This document shows, in pieces, positions 1 through 7,800 of a DNA stretch of 22,430 nucleotides (its first letter is position 1; every line of letters begins with the position of its first letter). Position numbers and translations under genes: made by a program. This stretch comes from Candidatus Omnitrophica bacterium CG1_02_40_15 (lineage in GTDB: Bacteria > Omnitrophota > Gorgyraeia > Gorgyraeales > Gorgyraeaceae), in NCBI GenBank assembly GCA_001871815.1, contig MNVP01000084.1, positions 1 through 22,430 on the forward strand. The letters run 5' to 3'. The notes under the pieces were generated by a model that was not told the DNA's origin, did not search any database, and saw nothing but the letters and a program-made list of their open reading frames with translations.

Positions 1-220
1 TAAAAGGGTACGAGACAATACCGGAAGCAAAGGCAGGATTAACAGAATATTTTAAGTTTTATAATAAGGAGAGGTTTCATCAGTCGCTTGATAACAAAAC
101 GCCCTGGCAGGTGTACTGCCAAGGCTCTATTGAAAGCTTTAAAGGCCTGCCTTCAATAACAGAAACAATTTATCTTAACTAACCATTAAAACTGGCCTTG
201 ACAAACCCGACCACTTTACA
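1..220 (+). mobile_element. 3' end of an IS3-family insertion sequence
   Basis: The window opens inside the transposase of an insertion sequence. After its stop, the stretch 190-220 ends in CCACTTTACA, so read inward from the right the element would begin TGTAAAGTGGTCGGGTTTG. A terminus starting with TG and carrying a GGGTTTGTC-like core is usual for IS3-family inverted repeats. The left end is outside the window, so neither the left inverted repeat nor a target duplication can be tested. The right border at 220 is inferred from the TG..CA rule. Confidence 0.6.
3..182 (+). CDS. IS3-family transposase OrfB, C-terminal 59 residues
   Basis: This frame is open from the window edge to a TAA at 180-182. 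It encodes the end of a DDE (rve-type) integrase domain: the segment GLTEYFKFYNKERFHQSL matches the YN..R.H..L motif that follows the catalytic glutamate in IS3-family OrfB proteins, and TPWQVY is the usual next block. The catalytic D, D and E themselves lie upstream of the window, so integrity of the enzyme cannot be judged. The gene reads toward nth, and its stop is about 115 bases from the nth start. Confidence in family is high; the IS3 subgroup is not resolved. Confidence 0.85.
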   Translation, partial: KGYETIPEAKAGLTEYFKFYNKERFHQSLDNKTPWQVYCQGSIESFKGLPSITETIYLN

Positions 221-236
221 TGCAGTTCCAAGCCCT

Positions 237-302
237 ATGCTTAAAAAGATATTCGCTGTTATGCTTTTATTAATTTCTATATATATGTTTCTAGGAAAAT
301 GA
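237..302 (+). CDS. possible 21-residue hydrophobic peptide coupled to nth
   Basis: A short frame begins at ATG 237 and encodes a peptide starting MLKKIFAVMLLLIS, a positively charged start followed by one hydrophobic helix. Its TGA (300-302) overlaps the nth ATG (299-301) as ATGA, the arrangement used for translational coupling. No convincing Shine-Dalgarno sequence precedes it. It begins only 17 bases past the inferred insertion sequence border, so it could equally be the leftover or an accidental frame of a gene disrupted by the insertion. Real expression is uncertain. Confidence 0.3.
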   Translation: MLKKIFAVMLLLISIYMFLGK

Positions 303-949
303 AAAATATAAAAGAGATAATAAGAATATTAAAAAGAGAATACCCTGAAGCAAAGATAGCGCTTAAGTTTAGAAACCCGTGGCAGCTCTTAGTGGCCACC
401 ATACTTTCAGCGCAATGCACGGATGTGAGGGTAAATAAAGTAACGCCTGTATTATTTAAAAAATATAAGGCTATATCTGATTTTGCAGAAGCCGGCTTGA
501 AAGAATTTGAAAAGGATATACATTCAACAGGTTTTTACAAAAACAAAGCAAAAGGCATCATAGGCTCGGCTAAGAAAATTTTAAATGAGTTTAATGGTAA
601 AGTGCCGGACACTATTGAAGAATTGACAAGCCTTCCGGGGGTGGGTAGGAAAACAGCCAATGTTATTTTATCTTCAGGGTTCGGGATAGTGGTTGGGATA
701 GTGGTTGATACGCATGTGATAAGGCTTTCAGCTAGGCTGGGGCTTACAGAAAATAAAGACCCTGGAAAGATAGAAAAGGATTTAATGAAAATAATCCCTC
801 AGGAGGACTGGAGAGTTTTTTCGCATCTATTGATTTTACATGGAAGAAAGATATGCGTTGCCAGAAGGCCGCTCTGCAGTGATTGCGCGATAAATAGATT
901 TTGTCCGTCTGCTTTTGTAGGGGACGGTCGCGACCGTCCCCTACGCTAA
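299..949 (+). CDS. nth: endonuclease III (DNA glycosylase/AP lyase)
   Basis: Base-excision repair enzyme that removes oxidised pyrimidines and cleaves at the abasic site. The helix-hairpin-helix LPGVGRKTANVIL lies at residues 112-124 with the catalytic lysine K118, and the catalytic aspartate is D137 in VVDTHV. The 4Fe-4S cluster ligands are C186, C193, C196 and C202 with the family spacing C-x6-C-x2-C-x5-C. At 216 residues it has normal length, but the last ten residues (VGDGRDRPLR) are encoded by a perfect palindromic repeat, so the natural protein probably ended just after the cluster. Residues 129-136 read GIVVGIVV from a 12-bp tandem duplication (683-706), giving one residue more than usual between helix and catalytic Asp. 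The start has a weak AGGA at 293-296 very close to the ATG; homologues typically begin with this same KIKEII-like segment. Confidence 0.95.
   Translation: MKNIKEIIRILKREYPEAKIALKFRNPWQLLVATILSAQCTDVRVNKVTPVLFKKYKAISDFAEAGLKEFEKDIHSTGFYKNKAKGIIGSAKKILNEFNGKVPDTIEELTSLPGVGRKTANVILSSGFGIVVGIVVDTHVIRLSARLGLTENKDPGKIEKDLMKIIPQEDWRVFSHLLILHGRKICVARRPLCSDCAINRFCPSAFVGDGRDRPLR
917..944. repeat. 28-bp perfect palindrome, GTAGGG family copy 1
   Basis: Both 14-base arms match exactly: GTAGGGGACGGTCG (917-930) and its reverse complement (931-944), with no spacer. It belongs to a dispersed family whose other copies are at 2125, 7916 and 20165. It lies inside the 3' end of nth and supplies ten codons before the stop at 947-949, then the AAA ATPase gene follows 15 bases after the nth stop. 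It could also fold as an RNA hairpin between the two genes, but there is no U tract, so a terminator role is not supported. Confidence 0.9.
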
Positions 950-963
950 ATTAGGATTTATAT

Positions 964-2088
964 ATGATATCTTCAAATCCGTTTACCCCTCAATCAGGAT
1001 GGGAACCAAAGATATTCGGAGGAAGAAGCCGGGAATTAGAGATTTTTAAATCAAACCTGGATGGCGCTCTGGATGCAAGGCCTAGCCATCTTATAGTGCT
1101 TGGAGAATGGGGAGTGGGAAAAACCTCTCTTTTAAAACAATTCAGGCGCATAAGCCAGGAAAACGGATTTCCTGCGGCTTTTTGCGGGATTTCAAAGTTT
1201 ACTGAGAAAAATAAAGCCCTGGATGCCATTCATCTTATAGCAGAAGAAATGGTAATGGGTTTTCCGAAAATAGATACTGTTCAAAAAAACCTCTTAGAGC
1301 TTTTTTCTAAAAGAAAATCCCTGTCAAATGGCCAGGTTCAATTTACAAAGTTTTTATTGGAGCTTTGGAAAGCGCTGGATACAAAATTAGCAGTAGTATT
1401 GCTGGATGATATTCAAAATCTCATGGAGGTATCAAATACTATAGATATCTTGAGAGCTGTCTTAAGCAGTGATAATGTTATTAAAGAAACCAGGTTCCTG
1501 TTTATACTTTCATCAACGCCTTTAGGCTGGGAGTCTTTTATTGATAAACACGATCCAGTCGGAAGGTTTTTTAGAAAAAGATTAAATGCTGAAAATTTGG
1601 AAAAAAGCGAGGCCATGGCTACGATAGACATGACTCTCAGGGGAACAGGAGTAGTATTTGAAGAATGTATAAGGAAAAATATATTTAAATATACAGGAGG
1701 CCATCCTTATGAAGTGCAATTGCTGGCGAGCCACTTGTATGACAGCCAGATAGAAGGCAGGGTTAATACAGATTCCTGGGACAACGCCTTGAATAATACG
1801 CTTAAAGAATTAGGCAGGGATTATTTTAATTTCCTTTTATCAAAGGCGAGCGACAGAGAAAAGGATTTATTGAAAATACTCGCCGAGGAGAAAAAGCCCA
1901 TTACGATAAAGGATTTTACTACAATGATGATAGTAGGCAAACGCGCCAAAAAATTCCCCATAGCAAACATAAAGAATTTTCTTTACCGCCTGGAAGAAAA
2001 AGGCCTTGTGAGAAGGATGGAGAACAGTGGTTTTTATATCCAGGACCTCATGTTTAGTGAATTTATTGCAAGATTCGCGTTGGAATAA
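964..2088 (+). CDS. AAA/STAND-like P-loop ATPase with C-terminal winged helix
   Basis: A 374-residue ATPase of the group with an Orc1/Cdc6-like layout. Walker A is GEWGVGKTS at residues 47-55 (K53), Walker B is VVLLDDIQ at 144-151, and a sensor-1-like strand FILSST sits at 180-185. The segment YTGGHPYEVQLLASHLY near residue 245 is the GGxP helical motif seen in many archaeal-type and STAND ATPases. The last 100 residues look like a winged-helix domain (SDREKDLLKIL..., then a basic wing before GFYIQD). No membrane segment or signal peptide is visible. AGGA at 953-956 is well placed for ATG 964. It follows nth closely and may share its transcript. The substrate is unknown; such proteins usually bind DNA or sense a partner. 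Confidence 0.75.
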   Translation: MISSNPFTPQSGWEPKIFGGRSRELEIFKSNLDGALDARPSHLIVLGEWGVGKTSLLKQFRRISQENGFPAAFCGISKFTEKNKALDAIHLIAEEMVMGFPKIDTVQKNLLELFSKRKSLSNGQVQFTKFLLELWKALDTKLAVVLLDDIQNLMEVSNTIDILRAVLSSDNVIKETRFLFILSSTPLGWESFIDKHDPVGRFFRKRLNAENLEKSEAMATIDMTLRGTGVVFEECIRKNIFKYTGGHPYEVQLLASHLYDSQIEGRVNTDSWDNALNNTLKELGRDYFNFLLSKASDREKDLLKILAEEKKPITIKDFTTMMIVGKRAKKFPIANIKNFLYRLEEKGLVRRMENSGFYIQDLMFSEFIARFALE

Positions 2089-2093
2089 TTTTA

Positions 2094-2120
2094 TTGACAG
2101 CTAATAGCGTTAAATATAAT
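2094..2120 (+). promoter_or_regulatory. probable sigma70-type promoter for the ferredoxin gene
   Basis: TTGACA at 2094-2099 is a consensus -35 box. TATAAT at 2115-2120 lies 15 bases on, which is short; the overlapping TAATAT at 2117-2122 would give 17. Either choice puts the transcript start at or near the palindrome at 2125, upstream of the ferredoxin ATG at 2169. Confidence 0.55.
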
Positions 2121-2124
2121 ATAT

Positions 2125-2153
2125 GTAGGGACAGAACAATGTGCTGTCCCTAC
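2125..2153. repeat. 29-bp palindrome, GTAGGG family copy 2
   Basis: Arms GTAGGGACAGAACA and TGTGCTGTCCCTAC flank a single central A; 13 of 14 base pairs match. It sits in the short gap between the AAA ATPase and ferredoxin genes, just downstream of the predicted promoter and just upstream of the AAAGGGG ribosome binding site (2158-2164), so it would form a 5' hairpin in the ferredoxin mRNA. Confidence 0.85.
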
Positions 2154-2168
2154 AATGAAAGGGGATAT

Positions 2169-2354
2169 ATGAAGGTAAGAATTGACCAGGATTTGTGCGT
2201 TGGATGCGGGTTGTGCGTCAATACCTGCGCTGATATTTTTGAGATGAAAGACGATAAAGCAATTGCAAAAGTAAAGGTAGTGCCTGTTGGCAACGAAGAC
2301 TCTGTAAAACAGGCTAAAGACGAATGTCCTGTTGAAGCTATTATTGTGGAGTAA
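2169..2354 (+). CDS. 4Fe-4S ferredoxin, single cluster
   Basis: A 61-residue soluble electron carrier. The cluster ligands are C10, C13 and C16 in the motif C-x2-C-x2-C, plus C53 followed by proline. A further cysteine, C20, has no visible partner, so the disulfide found in some Thermotoga and Desulfovibrio ferredoxins would be missing. Size and layout match those one-cluster ferredoxins. The start at ATG 2169 is chosen because AAAGGGG sits five bases before it and because homology begins there; the open frame extends upstream through the palindromic repeat, which is not expected to be translated. The gene converges on the symporter operon with only 14 bases between the coding ends. Redox partners are not in the window, except possibly the flavin reductase-like protein at 4219. 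Confidence 0.9.
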   Translation: MKVRIDQDLCVGCGLCVNTCADIFEMKDDKAIAKVKVVPVGNEDSVKQAKDECPVEAIIVE

Positions 2355-2368
2355 GTTGAGGCAGTCTG

Positions 2369-2467
2369 TTAATTCTTTTTAGACAAGACTCTCGCGAAAC
2401 AGGATGCAGTAAGAATTACAATAATTCCCCAGGATATAATCAAAAATAACCAGCCGAAGATATTCAT
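2369..2467 (-). CDS. 32-residue membrane peptide, probable symporter small subunit
   Basis: On the minus strand an ATG at 2467-2465 overlaps the TGA of the symporter gene (2466-2464) as ATGA. The 32-residue product begins MNIFGWLFLIISWGIIVIL, a single hydrophobic helix, and ends in the basic tail ARVLSKKN before TAA. There is no separate Shine-Dalgarno sequence, so translation would depend on termination of the symporter. Bacterial symporters of this family are often followed by tiny one-helix proteins (the MetS/MetP pair of Corynebacterium is the known case, where the small subunit is needed for transport). The position, size and charge pattern fit that role; sequence membership in the MetS family is inference. 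It is too short for most gene callers. Confidence 0.7.
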   Translation of the reverse strand: MNIFGWLFLIISWGIIVILTASCFARVLSKKN

Positions 2468-4095
2468 TTTTTATGGTGTAGGAAAGTATAAAACACTTTT
2501 CTAACCGCTGAAAATCGCAGTTTAAGGTTATCGCCGAAAGCGATTTTCTTGACCGCAGTTTTTCTTTTCTGCCAGGCGATCTTCACAAGGATAGCCAAGG
2601 CAATAAATATTCCCAGAAGCATAAGCTTTATACCTAATATATAAGGCTTATCGCTGGGTTTAACGCCTTTCATTAATATTGCAGCAATGCCTTCCTGATA
2701 AAACCAGAACCCTAATATTAAAAATAAAAATAAAGGCGTAATATATTTTATTATAAATTTATATATCCTTGGCACGCGCATTTCCGCGCCGTGATGAATT
2801 TCCTCCCAGGCTTTCTCAATCCCGAATACCCATCCGAAAAGTATAGTTTCGCAAGCTGCGAATAGCACCAGGCAAAACGTGCCTCCCCAAAAGTCCAGTT
2901 CATTTACTGCGCCGTTTTTCAAAAAGAATATAGCAGGCTGGCATAGCATAAAAGACGCTATGCCAAAAATAATAACAGACTTTTTCTTGGAGATGTTAAA
3001 TTCATCTTCCAGGAATGTTATGCTGGGCTGGGCTAGCGATACGGAAGAAGTGATACCTGCAAGAAATAGAAGTAAAAACCACATGCACCCGAACACGGCG
3101 CCTAAAGATATCTTTTCAAATATAAGAGGCATTGTTACAAAGCCGAGGTTAAATGCCCCGCCTTTTGCAATATTCTGGATTTCGTTTGGGCCGAAGAATG
3201 CAAATGCAGCCGGTATTATAATAGAAGACCCAAGTATTACCTCTGCGAATTCATTTGCGCTCACAGATGTAAGGCCTGAAAGCACCACATCGTCTGTTTT
3301 TTTAAGATAGCTCGCGTATGTTAATATTACGCCTATGCCAACGCTAAGGGTGAAAAATATCTGGCCTGCAGCTGCGAGCCATACCTTGGCGCTTTTTAAA
3401 GCGCTGAAATCAGGGTTCCACAAAAATCCAAGGCCGTTTACAATATTCCAATCAGGTTTTAACAGATCAGGCGCGCCGAATGTCAATACCCTCACAGCTA
3501 TTATAATTCCAAATATGAAAAGCGCGGGAAGGGCAATATTGCATAATTTTTCTATGCCGCCTGATATGCCTTTATATATGACAAACATGTTGAGGCAGAA
3601 TGCGATAAGGAAGAATATATACGCGCACTGCATGCTTGAAAAGAAATTATTTTTTTCAATGCCCTGGAACCCCATCAAGAATGAGACCATGCTGTTTTGT
3701 GTTGTCGCCTGGCCGTATTTCTCTGTTGCTGAGAAGAATGCGTATGCAAGGGTCCATGATTCTATATAGGTATAATATATGAAGATTACAAGAGGCCCGA
3801 AAATTCCTATTATGCCGAAATATTTTATGAACCTATTTTTGACCCACATATTGTGGAATATTCCGGGCGCAGTGCCGTGGCCGAAACCTCCGCCGAAACG
3901 CCCGATAGTCCATTCTATCCACATTAAAGGTATGCCGAGAAGAAGAAGAGATATAAAATACGGGATCATGAACGCCCCGCCGCCGTTTTGAGCTGCTTGC
4001 ACAGGGAAACGCAAAAAATTCCCAAGCCCTACGGCGCTTCCTGCAACAGCCATTATGATCCCCAGTCTTGATTTCCATGTTTCCCTAGTTTTCAT
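2464..4095 (-). CDS. neurotransmitter:sodium symporter family transporter
   Basis: A 543-residue inner-membrane sodium-dependent importer, most likely for an amino acid. The N-terminus carries the family hallmark: SRLGIIMAVAGSAVGLGNFL at about residues 9-28, followed by RFPVQAAQNGGGAF, which is the unwound first helix and sodium site of LeuT-fold proteins. I count about twelve hydrophobic helices, the LeuT number. Between helices 2 and 3 a glycine-rich loop (GRFGGGFGHG) is typical of the bacterial subgroup. The substrate cannot be told from the sequence. The start at 4095 has no Shine-Dalgarno sequence, but a strong promoter ends seven bases upstream, so the mRNA may be leaderless. The stop overlaps the start of a 32-residue peptide that is probably its partner. 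Confidence 0.93.
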   Translation of the reverse strand: MKTRETWKSRLGIIMAVAGSAVGLGNFLRFPVQAAQNGGGAFMIPYFISLLLLGIPLMWIEWTIGRFGGGFGHGTAPGIFHNMWVKNRFIKYFGIIGIFGPLVIFIYYTYIESWTLAYAFFSATEKYGQATTQNSMVSFLMGFQGIEKNNFFSSMQCAYIFFLIAFCLNMFVIYKGISGGIEKLCNIALPALFIFGIIIAVRVLTFGAPDLLKPDWNIVNGLGFLWNPDFSALKSAKVWLAAAGQIFFTLSVGIGVILTYASYLKKTDDVVLSGLTSVSANEFAEVILGSSIIIPAAFAFFGPNEIQNIAKGGAFNLGFVTMPLIFEKISLGAVFGCMWFLLLFLAGITSSVSLAQPSITFLEDEFNISKKKSVIIFGIASFMLCQPAIFFLKNGAVNELDFWGGTFCLVLFAACETILFGWVFGIEKAWEEIHHGAEMRVPRIYKFIIKYITPLFLFLILGFWFYQEGIAAILMKGVKPSDKPYILGIKLMLLGIFIALAILVKIAWQKRKTAVKKIAFGDNLKLRFSAVRKVFYTFLHHKK

Positions 4096-4101
4096 ATAAG
4101 A

Positions 4102-4130
4102 AGTATACTAAATAAAAATAGATATGTCAA
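4102..4130 (-). promoter_or_regulatory. promoter of the symporter operon
   Basis: Read on the minus strand, TTGACA (4130-4125) is followed after exactly 17 bases by TATACT (4107-4102). This is close to consensus. A start seven bases beyond the -10 box would fall on 4095, the A of the symporter ATG, predicting a leaderless transcript. Confidence 0.75.
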
Positions 4131-4139
4131 ATAGCCTGG

Positions 4140-4168
4140 TAGACGTCTAATGTTAAGAGTGTTATAAT
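4140..4168 (+). promoter_or_regulatory. promoter of the flavin reductase-like gene
   Basis: TAGACG (4140-4145, four of six consensus bases) and TATAAT (4163-4168, perfect) are separated by 17 bases. It is divergent from the symporter promoter, with the two -35 boxes only nine bases apart, so one regulator could control both. Confidence 0.65.
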
Positions 4169-4218
4169 ATGCGCATGGATGATTTAGGATATATTGAATA
4201 TCACAAGGAGGCATTTTT

Positions 4219-4779
4219 ATGAAGAAATCATTAGGGGCTAAGGCGCTTGTTTTTACCACGCCTACTTGGATTATAGGAACATATGATAAGAATGGAAGAG
4301 CAAATGCCTGCGCAATTGCATGGGGAGGAATTTCGTGTTCAAGGCCTCCGTGCGTTAGCATATCTTTAAGAAAGGCGACTTATTCCTATGGCAATATTGT
4401 GGATAAAAAAGCATTCACAGTTAATGTGCCTTCTGAGAAATATGTGAAAGTTGCTGATTATTTTGGAATCGTATCAGGAAAGAATGAAGATAAATTTGCA
4501 AGAACAAAGTTGGCCTCTGTAAAAAGCGAATTAGTAGATGCGCCTTATATAAATGAATTTCCTCTTATTTTAGAATGTAAGCTTATAAATACTATTGAAA
4601 TAGGCCTGCATACCCAATTTATAGGTGAGATATTAGATGTGAAATGCGATGAAAACGCGCTTGGAAAAGACGGGCTTCCTGACATTGAAAAGATAAAGCC
4701 TGTTTTATACGACCCAGAAGTGGGCACTTATCATGGCATAGGCAAATGCCTGGGCCGCGCATTTTCCATAGGTAAATAA
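4219..4779 (+). CDS. flavin reductase-like / flavoredoxin family protein
   Basis: A 186-residue FMN-binding protein of the flavin reductase-like (split-barrel) superfamily. The start KSLGAKALVFTTPTWIIGTYDKNGRANACAIAW is the family opening in which the protein offers new substrate via VNVPSEKYVKVADYFG. The middle segment with CSRPPCVSISLRKATYSYGNI forms the FMN phosphate-binding part. Proteins of this type pass electrons between NAD(P)H or a ferredoxin-like donor and free or bound flavin; the true partner is unknown. AAGGAGG at 4205-4211 lies seven bases before the ATG, a strong ribosome binding site. It has its own promoter and stands alone, followed by a 45-bp palindrome. Confidence 0.88.
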   Translation: MKKSLGAKALVFTTPTWIIGTYDKNGRANACAIAWGGISCSRPPCVSISLRKATYSYGNIVDKKAFTVNVPSEKYVKVADYFGIVSGKNEDKFARTKLASVKSELVDAPYINEFPLILECKLINTIEIGLHTQFIGEILDVKCDENALGKDGLPDIEKIKPVLYDPEVGTYHGIGKCLGRAFSIGK

Positions 4780-4784
4780 TCCTT

Positions 4785-4829
4785 CCAACAACTTGACAAA
4801 TCAACATTGTTGAAATGTCAAGTTGTTGG
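4785..4829. repeat. 45-bp palindrome between flavin reductase and helicase genes
   Basis: A perfect 14-bp outer stem, CCAACAACTTGACA (4785-4798) with its complement at 4816-4829, encloses an inner 5-bp stem TCAAC/GTTGA around ATT. It could end the upstream transcript, but lacks a run of T. It could also be an operator for the helicase gene, which starts 19 bases later and has no obvious Shine-Dalgarno sequence. It is unrelated in sequence to the other repeats here. Confidence 0.8.
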
Positions 4830-4848
4830 ACGGGATGATAAGTAATAG

Positions 4849-7800
4849 ATGATAACAAAGTTTGAAGAATTTTATAATGAATTGAATATAGAGCAGAAAA
4901 AGGCAGTGGATGCTATCGAGGGGCCGGTTCTTGTCCTGGCAGGGCCAGGGACAGGCAAAACGCAGATACTTTCTGTGCGGGCCGCGAATATCATATTTCA
5001 GAAAAAAGCCTTTCCAGAAAATATCTTGACGCTTACTTATACAAATGCTGCAGCCAAGACAATGAAGGAGCGTCTTGCAAAAATTATAGGTTTCAAGGGC
5101 TATGATGTCTATGTTGCGACATTTCATAGTTTTGCTAACTCAATTCTTTTAGATTCCGAAGAAGCGGCTAACTATATCCAGGAGAGGATACAGATTGAAG
5201 ATATAGAGCAGGTAAGGGCAATAGAGTATATCCTGGACCACACCCAGGGTATCTCTGAAATAAGGCCTTTTAACGCGCCGTATAATTACGTAAAAGACAT
5301 ACAGAAAAAGATAAGCGATTTAAAGAGGGAAGGCGTGAGCCCTGAAGAATTTCTGAAATATGTAAAAACATTAAAGCCGGACGGCGCGTATATAGAAGAA
5401 AAACATGTGCCAAGGATAAAGGCCCTGGCTATTATTTATGACCAGTATGAAAAACTTAAGGCGAGCGGGAATAAAGAAGTTTTTGACGAGCGCGGAAGAT
5501 ATGATTATGACGATATGATTATGATGGCTATCCATGCGCTAAACAATGAGCCGATCTTGAAGAAAAAATATCAAGACCAGTATCAATTTTTCATGGTGGA
5601 TGAATTCCAGGATACAAATGGAGCCCAGCTTAAGTTATTATTTTCCATACTCAAAGGAGAAAATCCAAATGTATGCTGCGTGGGAGACGATGACCAGTCA
5701 ATATACAGATTCCAGGGCGCAAGCGTCGGAAATTTTAAGGAGCTAAAAAATAAATTCAAGAATTTAGAAACAGTATCTTTAAAGAATAATTACCGCTCAA
5801 CAAAAGAGATAATAGGCCTTAGCCAGTCTCTAATAAAAGAGGTGCCGGAGGATGAGAGGACAGGCGATAAAGACCTTATAAATATAATGGATTTTAAGAA
5901 AAAATCAATAGACTACTATGAATTTACCCGGGAGGCAGAGGAACTGGGTTTTATTGTGAAAAAAGTAAAAGAGCTCAAAGAACAGATTGAATCTTCAAAA
6001 GACCTCAGCCTGGAAGAGAAAGAAAACCCTTATAACAATATAGCGATTCTAGTCAGGAAAAGGGATTTGATATTGAAGATAACGGATCAATTTTTACACT
6101 CAGGTATCCCGTATGCGACTGACGGAAAAGAAGATATGAGGCCTGAACCGCGGGTCAGGCAGATGCTGGATGTTTTGGAACTTGCAAGCATGGACCCGGG
6201 AAATTACGAAGATAGAGACAGGGTTTTGTATAAAGTGCTGATAGCAGACTATTTTAAAATCCCGCTAGTGGATACATTGGGCCTGATAGCCAAAGTAAAT
6301 AAGAAGAAAAGAAATAAAGAAGATGCCAAGGTCTTTTTGGAATTTTTAAATTCAGAAGATTTATCAGGGAGCCTAAAAAATGCAAGAGCTGCAATAAAAA
6401 AACTTATAGAGAATTCACAATTTAAGCCAGCGCATACATCCCTGATGGAATATGTGGAAGATGCCAGGATTTATAAATATATCCTGGAGAAATACGATAA
6501 AGATGACGTTGTAAGAATCAGGGAATTAAGAGCGCTGTCATCTTTTATAAATATGATAAAGAGTTCAGATATGTCAAAACCAGGGTTAACATTAAAGGAT
6601 TTCGTAGAGGAGATAAGGACAAGGAATGAGCATGGCATGCCGCTGGAAGGGAATCTTGTGACAATGACTCAGAACGGGGTCAGGATCTTTACAGCGCATG
6701 GCTCTAAAGGCCAGGAGTTTCACAGCGTTATAATCCCATTCTGCCTGCAGGATAAAAGCTGGCCCATAAAGCCAAGGCCTGATACGATTCCGCTTCCTCC
6801 TGATATGACAAAAGGCGTGGAAAGAGTTGGAAGCAAAGAAAGGATAAAAGAGCTGAGGTCTTACGACGAAACAAGGCTTTTTTATGTAACTGTATCAAGG
6901 GCCAGGAGTAATATTATATTCACTGCGAGCCCGGACGAAAACTCTATTTCCAGCGTATTTTTGCATAGGCTTGGCATAAAGCCTAAAACGCCTGATTTAA
7001 AAGAAGAAGATATTTTAGTAAGTTTCCTTGAAAAAACAAGCCTTATGGAGCCTTTTATCGGGACGGAAGAAGTCCTGGCTGACCTGGTTAAAGACATGAC
7101 GCTAAACCCTACAAGCCTGGATAATTATCTAAAATGCAGGCGGAAATTTCTTTATGATAATGCGCTGATGCTTCCTTCCGCAAAAAAGCAAAGCCTTATG
7201 TTTGGCAATGCAGTGCACGCAGGGCTAGAAAATTTATACAGGGAATACATTAGGACAAAGAGGTTTCCTGATTTCCAGTTTTTCAAGGAAAGGTTTCTCG
7301 AGGCGTTAAAATTCCAAGGGCCTGAGAAGGCTATAGAATTAAGGTGCAAAGAACAATTTGATGGTTTGAAAAAATATTACAGCAGGATATCTGAAAAGCC
7401 TATAAAACCAATCGGGCTTGAAAACAGAATGCCAGTAAACATAGATGGCATTATTTTCACAGGCAAATACGATAAATTAGAATTAGAAGATGAAAAAAAT
7501 AATCTTGCGAGAGTAGTTGATTATAAGACAGGCCAGCCCAATAAGCATACTAAAGGTATTTTTGAAGTCGAGGGCCTTGAAAGCGAAGAATGCGATGGTT
7601 ACTTAAGGCAGCTAGTGTGCTATAAACTTTTATACGAAAGAGATAAGACCAGGCAGGATAAAAATATAGTTGTAAGCCACGGCGTGCTTGTGTTTGTAGA
7701 GCCTGCCAAAAAAGCAATAAGAAAATACGGGATAAAAGAAGGCGAGCCGACAGAGTTTAAAGTAGTCCTCAGGGAAGATATGGTAGATGAGATGGTGGGC

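Noticed and set aside
2094..2168. Upstream extension of the ferredoxin frame to 2094
   Set aside because: It would translate the promoter and the palindrome; the ribosome binding site and homology point to ATG 2169.
2879..3991. Three plus-strand frames opposite the symporter gene
   Set aside because: They are antisense shadows of a clear membrane transporter, lack ribosome binding sites and show no recognisable family.
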